Of a DNA stretch of 64,000 nucleotides, positions 35,760 to 42,687 are shown in pieces. The DNA is from CAZJYI01 sp964550025 (GTDB lineage: Bacteria > Verrucomicrobiota > Kiritimatiellia > UBA8416 > CAYOBW01): contig CAZJYI010000003.1 of assembly GCA_964550025.1 (NCBI GenBank), positions 108,230 to 172,229 of the forward strand, read 5' to 3'. The number at the start of each line of letters is the position of its first letter. Position 1 is the first letter of the stretch. A program made the translations under genes and the position numbers. The notes beneath the pieces were generated by a model that worked only from the letters and a program-made list of their open reading frames with translations, was not told where the DNA came from and did not search any database.

Positions 35760-35797
35760 CGCACCGCCGGCTTCGTCACACACGAGAGGACTCCCGA

Positions 35798-36100
35798 ATG
35801 GACATCGATTTGCAGGGCAGGTACGTAGCACGGGATCGTATCGTGGCGCGCCGTGTCGGCGATCAGACACTCCTCGTTCCCATATCCGGAGAAGCGGCCG
35901 ACCTCCAGAAGGTCTTCACGCTGAACGCAGTGGCGGAGTTCGTCTGGGAACGCCTGGACGGCAAACGCCCGCTCGCCGACATCTGCGGGGAGGTCTGCGC
36001 CGAGTTCGAGGTGAACGTAGACACGGCACAACGCGACACACTTGAACTGGTCGCCGAGCTGCGGGCGATGGGCCTGGTCGAACCCGTCGGAGAGGGCTGA
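35798..36100 (+). CDS. PqqD family peptide-chaperone (RiPP recognition element)
   Basis: A 100-residue protein with the PqqD fold: LVPISGEAADLQKVFTLNAV, AEFVWERLDGKRPLADICGE and a C-terminal ELRAMGLVEP wing. PqqD-like domains bind leader sequences of RiPP precursors and present them to radical SAM or other enzymes. The start is an ATG after GAGAGGA, 38 bases downstream of the Tat-exported gene. The radical SAM gene follows after a repeat-filled gap. The stop codon (TGA at 36098-36100) lies inside the first family B repeat unit, so the repeat fixes the C-terminal residues. Confidence 0.88.
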   Translation: MDIDLQGRYVARDRIVARRVGDQTLLVPISGEAADLQKVFTLNAVAEFVWERLDGKRPLADICGEVCAEFEVNVDTAQRDTLELVAELRAMGLVEPVGEG

Positions 36101-36280
36101 AAGCCCGGCATATGCCAGCCCAGGGCGAAGCCCTGGGAACGGCGAAATACAGAACCGAACGAGGGCTGCAAGCCCGACACAGGGCTTGGCGTTGAACCTG
36201 TGCCGGGCTTTCAGCCCTGGGCGGTTCGCCCGTACGTGCACCTCCAGCCCTGGCGGATTGGGCTGGCCTCTGTCGGGCCA
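36093..36280. repeat. family B repeat array
   Basis: Several units: AGGGCTGAAAGCCCGGCATA with AGCCCAGGGCGAAGCCCTGG (36093 onward), then GAGGGCTGCAAGCCCGACAC, AGGGCTTGG, CCGGGCTTTCAGCCCTGG and partial units to 36280. It fills the space between the PqqD-like and radical SAM genes and supplies the PqqD stop codon. It matches the family B copy at 12845-12940. Confidence 0.8.
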
Positions 36281-36310
36281 ATGGCCCTCTGGGACGAAGT
36301 GAGGCAAGCG

Positions 36311-37468
36311 ATGGATTGCGGACCCGAGATCTGGGACGACAGCGAGGGCTTCTGGCGGGCGCTGCGCAAGCAGGCCGAAGAGCGCAGGATTCCCCTGTCC
36401 GGCGGTCTGGACCTGACCACACGCTGCAACCTGCGCTGCGCTCACTGCTTCCTCGGACCGCAACGGCACTTCCCGGACGCGGAAACGGAACCCGAGCTCG
36501 AAACGAACCGTATCCTCGCGATCCTTGACGAGGCAACCGATGCCGGCTGCCTCTTCCTGCTGCTGACAGGCGGGGAACCGCTGCTGCACGCGGACTTCAG
36601 TCGGATCTACACCCACGCTCGCACACGGGGACTCAACGTCACCGTGTTCACCAACGGCACGCTCGTTGACGACGCGACGGTCGCGCTGTTCCGTGAGTAC
36701 CCGCCAAAGGTGGTCGAAGTGAGCCTGTACGGCGCCACGCCAGGCACGTACGAACGCGTCACGGGCGTGCCGGGCTCCCACGCGCGCTGCATCGCGGGCA
36801 TCCGACGCCTGCACGAGAACGGAATCCGCGTGGTGCTGAAGACGTCCCTCATGACGTTGAACCGCGACGAGATTCCGGCCATGCGGGAGTTCGCCCGCGG
36901 CCTGGGGCTGAAGCTGCGGCTGGATCCCGGGGTCATCCCCGCGCTGGACGGCGGGCGCGACCCCTTGGCGTTACGCGTGCCGCCCGATGAAGCCGTGCGC
37001 ATCGAGTTGGAGGAAGAAGGACGGTTGGAGGAGTGGCATGATTCGCTGATAAAGGCGCGGGCCGAAGGCTCCTCCCGCGGGGACGGGCTGTACCAATGTG
37101 CGGCCGGCCTGCGTTCATTCTACATCAACGTCCACGGACACCTGCGGCCCTGTCAAATGGTGCAGGACGTGGCATACGATCTGAAACGCGGCGATTTTCT
37201 GACGGGATGGCGCGAGATCGGCCGCGTCAGGGCCCTCAAAGCACCACCGGATTATCGTTGCACGAACTGCGAGAGTATGACACTATGCCGACATTGTCCG
37301 CCAGCTTTTCAGTTAGAGACGGGCAATGCGGCTGTACCGTCTGACTACGTCTGCGCTATTGGGCGCAAGCGTCATGAAGCGGTGAAGACGTGCATGAGGA
37401 AGGACGCTCCTGATGGAGAAAGCAACACAGAGAACCGAGGCGCGGGACGGGCACAAACGGCCCTATGA
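36311..37468 (+). CDS. radical SAM/SPASM peptide maturase
   Basis: A 385-residue enzyme. The ATG at 36311 has GAGG 6 bases upstream. An in-frame ATG at 36281 gives 10 more residues and cannot be excluded. LTTRCNLRCAHCF carries the CxxxCxxC cluster for the SAM-binding iron-sulfur centre. FLLLTGGEPLLH is the GGE motif, and VEVSLYGAT follows. The C-terminal SPASM region keeps seven cysteines (CAAGLRSF...RPC; CTNCESMTLCRHC; YVC), for auxiliary clusters. Such enzymes modify RiPP precursors (thioether, C-C or epimerisation). The PqqD neighbour and the peptide gene overlapping its 3' end support a peptide substrate. It is unlikely to be a sulfatase-maturing enzyme because of that context. Confidence 0.88.
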   Translation: MDCGPEIWDDSEGFWRALRKQAEERRIPLSGGLDLTTRCNLRCAHCFLGPQRHFPDAETEPELETNRILAILDEATDAGCLFLLLTGGEPLLHADFSRIYTHARTRGLNVTVFTNGTLVDDATVALFREYPPKVVEVSLYGATPGTYERVTGVPGSHARCIAGIRRLHENGIRVVLKTSLMTLNRDEIPAMREFARGLGLKLRLDPGVIPALDGGRDPLALRVPPDEAVRIELEEEGRLEEWHDSLIKARAEGSSRGDGLYQCAAGLRSFYINVHGHLRPCQMVQDVAYDLKRGDFLTGWREIGRVRALKAPPDYRCTNCESMTLCRHCPPAFQLETGNAAVPSDYVCAIGRKRHEAVKTCMRKDAPDGESNTENRGAGRAQTAL

Positions 37469-37565
37469 GAAGCCGCGGGTGAAGGTCATTGCCGTGGAGG
37501 CCTACGACGTGCTGGGGACGTGCGTTCAGTGGCAAGTGGGCACCTGCGTCCCTACTCAGCTTTGA
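37413..37565 (+). CDS. candidate RiPP precursor peptide
   Basis: A 50-residue frame. The ATG at 37413 has AGGAAGGA 8 bases upstream. The gene overlaps the last 56 bases of the radical SAM gene in another frame and ends 13 bases before the kinase gene. The N-terminal half is charged and Lys-rich (MEKATQRTEARDGHKRP). YEKPRVKVIAVEA resembles the leader of short precursors that accompany PqqD and radical SAM enzymes. The C-terminal 17 residues LGTCVQWQVGTCVPTQL contain a repeated GTCV, two Cys (37, 45), three Thr and one Trp (40), and no charged residue, as expected for a core. Identification rests on position and composition; I cannot name a family. Confidence 0.6.
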   Translation: MEKATQRTEARDGHKRPYEKPRVKVIAVEAYDVLGTCVQWQVGTCVPTQL

Positions 37566-37578
37566 GCGTCGCAACCGC

Positions 37579-38469
37579 ATGCAGACGGTTACCGACCTCG
37601 AGATTGCACGTGTAGCGTTCCGTTTCCTCTGTGCGCCGGGATGTGCGCTCATCCCAATCACGCATCCCCTATTCCGGCCTTTTCTGAGCGCGGCCGAGTG
37701 TGCCGACGCCATCTCCGTTCGACTCGACCCGGCCGGCGTGCCCGAAACGGGTGCGTTTCTGAAATGGCGGGTCTCGCCGGATGCGCTGATCTGGTTTCGT
37801 GACGGCGACGACTACCTGATCGAGCACAGGGCTCCGGAACCGGCTGGAGGTACCGAGTGGCTCGCGAGGTTCAATCCACGCTTCGAGACGGACGTTGTTG
37901 TCCACTGTGGCGAGCGCCTTCTTGCGGAGATGGACGGGCGGGCAGCCGTTCACCCCCCCTTCGGCACGCCGCTGGTTCAGCTCCTGCTGACATACTACCT
38001 GTCCTCGCGCCACGGGGCACTGCACCACGCGACGGGTGCGGTGATCAACGGGCGGGCATTCCTCTTTCCAGGTCGCTCGGGAGCGGGAAAGAGCACGCTG
38101 GCACGACTTCTGGCGCAGCGGGGAGAAGCCCGTGTACTGAGCGACGATCGCGTTTTTGTGCGGCGGCTCGACGGCCGCGTTGAGGCCTTCGGCACGCCCT
38201 GGGCCAGCGACGCGGGCGCCGCTCTGAACCAACACGCACCCCTTGCGGCAATCTGCTTCCTGCACCAGGCGAGCCAAAATCGGCTTCGGCCCATCGCGCC
38301 CGACGCGGCCCTTGAACAGCTCCTGCCGGTCACCGCCATTCCCTGGCACGACCCCGGCGTGATGCCCCTCCTGTTGGACTACTGCGGAGAGCTCGTCGCG
38401 CAGACGCCCTGCTTCGAGTTGCACTTCAAGCCGGACGCGAGCGTGTGCGAATTGCTCGCCCAGATGTGA
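37579..38469 (+). CDS. HprK-like serine/threonine kinase
   Basis: A 296-residue protein. The ATG at 37579 is 13 bases after the precursor stop. FPGRSGAGKSTLARLLAQRG (about 163-182) is the Walker A loop as in HPr kinase. VLSDDRVFVRR provides the acidic Mg-binding residues that follow, and NQHAPLAAICFL is typical of the HprK-related group. The N-terminal half is family-specific. HprK-like kinases occur in lasso-peptide clusters, where they phosphorylate the precursor. Here the neighbours suggest the adjacent peptide as substrate. True HPr kinase is larger and carries another N-terminal domain, and no HPr gene is present. Confidence 0.8.
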   Translation: MQTVTDLEIARVAFRFLCAPGCALIPITHPLFRPFLSAAECADAISVRLDPAGVPETGAFLKWRVSPDALIWFRDGDDYLIEHRAPEPAGGTEWLARFNPRFETDVVVHCGERLLAEMDGRAAVHPPFGTPLVQLLLTYYLSSRHGALHHATGAVINGRAFLFPGRSGAGKSTLARLLAQRGEARVLSDDRVFVRRLDGRVEAFGTPWASDAGAALNQHAPLAAICFLHQASQNRLRPIAPDAALEQLLPVTAIPWHDPGVMPLLLDYCGELVAQTPCFELHFKPDASVCELLAQM

Positions 38470-38753
38470 ATCGGCGGTCCGCAACCCCACCGGCCTCGCG
38501 CCGGTGGTGAACGTGATTGGCCCGGAGCACAGGCGCATGCCCCAACACCGTGATTGAGCCCGTGAAGAACGACGGGTAGAGCTTCGCGCGCTCCTCGCTC
38601 CGACCGGGCTCGTGGCTGTCGCGGAAGCGGGGCGTGTAGCATGGGAGCCTGAAGCTTCCCGACCGCAAGGATCGGGGATTCCCCACTACCACCGTTGGAG
38701 GGGCAATGCCGCTCTGCCGCAGAAGCCCAGCGATTCCGCCCGTGGCGGACGCG
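38470..38753. other. convergent intergenic region with a GTAGC repeat
   Basis: 284 bases between the convergent kinase and nucleotidyltransferase genes. CCGGCCTCGCGCCGG (38490-38504) is a hairpin near the kinase stop. A repeat-like segment GTAGCATGGGAGCC...CCACTAC is at 38636-38688. The rest looks non-coding. No promoter is evident. Confidence 0.45.
38636..38688. repeat. possible GTAGC-type repeat
   Basis: Begins GTAGCATGGGAGCCTGAAGC and ends ATTCCCCACTAC, with internal hairpins (CCGACCGCAAGGATCGG). It is similar in plan to the other GTAG...CTAC elements but has only this one copy here. Confidence 0.4.
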
Positions 38754-39953
38754 CTACCGGCGCCGCAGGTATTTCGCCGCGAGGCGGATGGGGCGGATGA
38801 CGTAGTAGAGGGGAGACAGCGGCCGCGGCAGACGAACAACGGCTTCGTCGAGGTCGCATGGCATCACGGCGTCTTTCATATAGTGCCTCAGCCAATTCAA
38901 ACGGCGCGCTATCCCCTCGACAGCGCGAAACTCGGCGAAACGTCCGAGCGGCTCTATGGACCGGGTACGGATGCCGTCGACCAGGTGCCGGGATGCCTGC
39001 TCAAGGAGCGCCACGGCGCGCCGGTCCTGTGTGACCCACGCGAGGCGTTCTTTCGGAACGGGGGTATCGAAGAGGCGGCACGCCAGCAGCAGGCCCACCC
39101 GTAGCGTGCGGGAACGGCGTTCGCGTTCCGCCTGTGCCGGAAGTGTCTCCCAGTCCACGTCGGACGATCCGGCGAGATGTTCGTGAATATCGGCCACGAA
39201 CCGAAGCCCACGCCACCCGTGTTGTACCCCGTGCGAGCAGAGATAGAGGAGCATGTCGTTGGCGCGCGGGATACGGACGTCGTGCCCGTCCAGCGTCACC
39301 ATCCGGCAGCCGTCCAGGAAAGCAGCGTCTACCGATACAGCGCCGAACCGCGGCCGCCCGAACTCGGTGTGCAGATCCACGTACAGCCGGTCCAGCTCGC
39401 GCAGAAAGAGCACGGGGTCCGCGTGCTTCCTGTAGCGTGCCGGCCGGCCGTGCCGTTCGCCGTGGAAGTGCGGTGCGAAACCCAGGGACGTCAGGACCTC
39501 GCCGGCGGTGCCGAGCTGATCCTCCGCGACCAGCAGGTCGAGATCGCGGCACATCCGCGCCGCGGGGAACGCGAAGCACATCCGCGCAAACGTCGGACCC
39601 TTGAGGGCAACGGCCTCGACACCCCGCTCGGCGAACGCGTCGAGAATCTCGCACAGTCCGGCCCACATTCGTTCATGCATGGCCGTGGCCGAGGCCACTA
39701 CGCCAAGAAGGCGCTCGCGCACGGCTTCAGGCACTGAGGATTCGCAACCCGCCGCCAGCGACCAGCTCACCGTCCCCATCACCCCCTGCCGTTCGGCGCC
39801 CGCCAGCAGCGAAGCCCACCCGTCGAATCCGGCCAGAAGCTCGCGGACGCGGGCCGCATTGGGAAGTGACGAGCGCGTGACGGCGCAGCGCAACAGCAGC
39901 TCGTCTTCCCGGTCTACCCGGGGAAACGCATCGATTCTGTCATCGCTCGGCAT
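38754..39953 (-). CDS. PF14907-type nucleotidyltransferase family protein
   Basis: A 399-residue cytosolic protein. The ATG at 39953 is the first that leaves out low-complexity leader sequence; its Shine-Dalgarno is weak. VEAVALKGPTFARM (near residue 120) and MCRDLDLLVAED (about 137-148) form the KGP / D-L-D-[LI]-L nucleotidyltransferase core of this family. VDLHTEFGR, then DMLLYLCSHGVQHGW are also characteristic. Proteins of this family occur in lasso-peptide and related RiPP clusters with HprK-like kinases, where their reaction is not established. It faces the kinase gene and is divergent from the C25 peptidase gene. Confidence 0.82.
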   Translation of the reverse strand: MPSDDRIDAFPRVDREDELLLRCAVTRSSLPNAARVRELLAGFDGWASLLAGAERQGVMGTVSWSLAAGCESSVPEAVRERLLGVVASATAMHERMWAGLCEILDAFAERGVEAVALKGPTFARMCFAFPAARMCRDLDLLVAEDQLGTAGEVLTSLGFAPHFHGERHGRPARYRKHADPVLFLRELDRLYVDLHTEFGRPRFGAVSVDAAFLDGCRMVTLDGHDVRIPRANDMLLYLCSHGVQHGWRGLRFVADIHEHLAGSSDVDWETLPAQAERERRSRTLRVGLLLACRLFDTPVPKERLAWVTQDRRAVALLEQASRHLVDGIRTRSIEPLGRFAEFRAVEGIARRLNWLRHYMKDAVMPCDLDEAVVRLPRPLSPLYYVIRPIRLAAKYLRRR

Positions 39954-40080
39954 AGCAGTTCGCCCCGCATTTCGTCTTCGGCCAACTTTCGGCAGTATGC
40001 TACACTTCCCGCTGGTTTTCAAACGGCATGGTTGCGGTGTGGTGCGGGTCGGACGGACCGGATCGGGAGGAAGAAGGGGT

Positions 40081-42687
40081 ATGCGTTGCGTCGTTGGCAA
40101 TTGGCAGATCGTTCTCCAGGTCATGCGACATACCGCCTTAGCATGCCTCTGCGCCGTCTTCCCGACCGGATCATCGGCCGAAGCGGAAACGGAGGACGGA
40201 TTCCCGCCCCTGGCACTTGTGCGCAAGCTGTCGGCAGATGGCGCCGTCGTGACCTGGGAAACGTCCCATGAGCTGGACGTCGTCGGTTTCTACCTGGAAC
40301 GCAGCAACGCGGGTGCGGCGGAGTCCGTCCGGATTACCCCTTCGCTTCTGCCTGCCATGCTGGTGGAACCGGGCGGCCGATACCGGTACGTGGACGATAC
40401 GGCGCCTCCGGGAGGCGGCCGCGCATACACACTGGTGGTCATATCGCGGCGGGGCCGCGAGGAACGACACGGTCCCGTGACTGTGCCCCGGGGTGCGCCC
40501 GTTCCCGCGCCGCCGGCAACCGCGCCGGCCTACAGCCGCCGCTCGCACCCCGTGTCCGCCGCACAGGCCGCGCGCATTGCCACCGCGGCGGCGGAATCGG
40601 CGGCGGCCCGTCTGCAACAGGAAGCCCGCGTCGGTCCGCGACTGAAGATCGCGGTCGAGGAGACGGGAGTCTACCGCCTCGATGCCGACATGGTAGCCGC
40701 GCGCACGGGGATGAGCCCGGACGAGGTGATCGGCCGCATCGCCGCGCGTGGCTGGCGACTTTCCTTCGACGGGCGCCGTGTCGCGTGGATCCCGTCGGAT
40801 GACGGCAGCAGCCTCTACTTCTTCAACCGGCGGCGCGACAGCCTGTACACGGAAGCCAACGTGTTCTGGCTGGAGCAGGGCAACGGGATTGTGGTGCCTC
40901 CGCTGGAAGGCCCGCCGCCGGCGGCGCCCGGGCCGGAAGAGCAGTGGTTCTCCGATACGCTTTCCTGCGAAGAGGACCACTACGCCGCCTTCGGCTTGTT
41001 TGGCGACCCCGAAGCGGACTACTGGCTGTGGGGGTACGTGTACGCCAATCGTGAAGACGCGGGTTTCGCGTTTCACCTGCCGGGGGTTCTCGCCGGCACC
41101 AACGCGGCGTCAATGAGTGTTTACCTCCAGGCCGCGAGCGACACGGGGCTCGCGGGGGAACACCATGCCGAGTTCACGCTGAACGACACGCCGGTCGGAG
41201 GTGTCGTGTGGCAGGGTCTGACCGGGGCGGTGTGCGAACTGGAGTTCGATCAGACCATTCTGAGCAACGGGCCGAACGAGCTCCGCATGGCGGGGGTACT
41301 GGGGGCGGGTATCCCCTACAGCGTCTTCAATCTCGATTCGTTCGACGTGACGTATCACCGGTCGTACGAGACCACGGACGACCGCATCCTGTTTCACGGC
41401 GGAACGAACACCACGGTCACGCTACGCGGGTTTTCTTCGGAACCGGTGTATGTTCTGAATATCACGGATGAGACGAGACCGCGTCTGGTGACGGCGACAT
41501 CGGTTTCACGCACAAACGGGTCGGTTGCCGTGACCCTGGCGCCCGAACCCGGCGCCCGCTATGCGGCCTTTGCCGCGGCGGGAGCGTTGATACCAACCGC
41601 CGTGTGGGCCGACGTGTCTTCCTCGTTGCGCTCCGCCACCAACCGGGGCAACTATGTCGTGATCACCGACACCCGTTTCGCGAGCCGGGCGGAGCGCCTG
41701 GCGGCGTACCGGCAGAGCAACGGATGGGAAACAGCGCTCGTCGAGCTCGAAGACATCTACGATGAGTTCAGCCGCGGCAACCACACCCCACACGCGATCA
41801 TCCGCTTCCTGCGGCATGCGCACGGGTCGTGGGAAACGCCACCGACGCACGTGCTGCTGGCAGGCGAGGGAACGTACGACTACCGCGATCTGACCGGGAC
41901 GGGCGAGTGCGTTGTGCCGATACTCATGCGAATGACGCCCCACGGCCTCTTTGCGTCCGACAACGCCTTCGGGGACCTTGCCGGCGACGACGGCGTTCCG
42001 GAAATCGCCATCGGTCGTTTCCCGGCGGCGACGGGCGCCGAATTGGATATGATGATCGACAAGACGCTCTCCTACGAAGCCGCGCCGGGAGGGGCGTGGA
42101 CACAGCGGGTCGTCATGGCGGCCGACAACGTGGATGAGGGCGGCAACTACCCCCTCGACAGTGACGCGGCCGCTGCACTCCTGCCCACGGGCTTCTCGGT
42201 TCAGAAGATCTACCTCTCGGACCTCGATGTCGACGATGCCAGGGAGCTCATGACCAATTCCATCAACAGGGGTACGGCGCTGCTGCATTACATCGGCCAC
42301 AGCGGATGGGACTGCTTTGCAGATGAAAGACTGTTGGTGAACGGTGATATGGCGTCGCTCACGAATGCGAACCGTCTTGCGGTGGCTGTCGCTATCACCT
42401 GTTTCGTGAACCGGTTCGAGGTGTCGGGTCACGACTTCCTGGGCGAGCAGCTGATGCTGCGCCCCGGCGGCGGCGCGGTCTGCGTATGGGCGCCGACCGG
42501 GCTGTCGATCAATTCGCTCGGACGGACCCTGGACCAGGCCTTTCTGCGCGCGCGGTACCAGTCGGGGCAACGGGTCATCGGTAGCGCCGTCAAGTCGGCC
42601 CTGCTGGCGTACGGCGCCACGGGAAGATCGCGCTTCATGCTCGATATCTACGTCCTCCTCGGGGACCCCGCCACGGTGATGAAATGA
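40081..42687 (+). CDS. secreted C25 (gingipain-like) cysteine peptidase
   Basis: An 868-residue exported protein. The ATG at 40081 follows GGGAGGAAGAAGGGG. A signal peptide ends near SSAEA. Residues 50-110 are a fibronectin-like domain (VTWETSHELDVVGFYLERS) that also occurs in the beta-helix protein at 26575-28524. Residues 540-868 are the C25 caspase-like domain: YVVITDTRFA, VLLAGEGTYDYRD, LLHYIGHSGWDCF with catalytic His740, and AVAITCFVNRF with catalytic Cys774. It ends right after the catalytic domain (VLLGDPATVMK) without the sorting domain of Bacteroidetes enzymes. Its stop overlaps the next start (ATGA). It could trim a surface or peptide substrate encoded nearby (inference). Confidence 0.85.
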   Translation: MRCVVGNWQIVLQVMRHTALACLCAVFPTGSSAEAETEDGFPPLALVRKLSADGAVVTWETSHELDVVGFYLERSNAGAAESVRITPSLLPAMLVEPGGRYRYVDDTAPPGGGRAYTLVVISRRGREERHGPVTVPRGAPVPAPPATAPAYSRRSHPVSAAQAARIATAAAESAAARLQQEARVGPRLKIAVEETGVYRLDADMVAARTGMSPDEVIGRIAARGWRLSFDGRRVAWIPSDDGSSLYFFNRRRDSLYTEANVFWLEQGNGIVVPPLEGPPPAAPGPEEQWFSDTLSCEEDHYAAFGLFGDPEADYWLWGYVYANREDAGFAFHLPGVLAGTNAASMSVYLQAASDTGLAGEHHAEFTLNDTPVGGVVWQGLTGAVCELEFDQTILSNGPNELRMAGVLGAGIPYSVFNLDSFDVTYHRSYETTDDRILFHGGTNTTVTLRGFSSEPVYVLNITDETRPRLVTATSVSRTNGSVAVTLAPEPGARYAAFAAAGALIPTAVWADVSSSLRSATNRGNYVVITDTRFASRAERLAAYRQSNGWETALVELEDIYDEFSRGNHTPHAIIRFLRHAHGSWETPPTHVLLAGEGTYDYRDLTGTGECVVPILMRMTPHGLFASDNAFGDLAGDDGVPEIAIGRFPAATGAELDMMIDKTLSYEAAPGGAWTQRVVMAADNVDEGGNYPLDSDAAAALLPTGFSVQKIYLSDLDVDDARELMTNSINRGTALLHYIGHSGWDCFADERLLVNGDMASLTNANRLAVAVAITCFVNRFEVSGHDFLGEQLMLRPGGGAVCVWAPTGLSINSLGRTLDQAFLRARYQSGQRVIGSAVKSALLAYGATGRSRFMLDIYVLLGDPATVMK

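Noticed and set aside
36311..37468. Radical SAM enzyme as an anaerobic sulfatase-maturing enzyme
   Set aside because: Both groups have SPASM cysteines, but the PqqD gene and peptide gene beside it point to a peptide substrate, and no sulfatase is adjacent.
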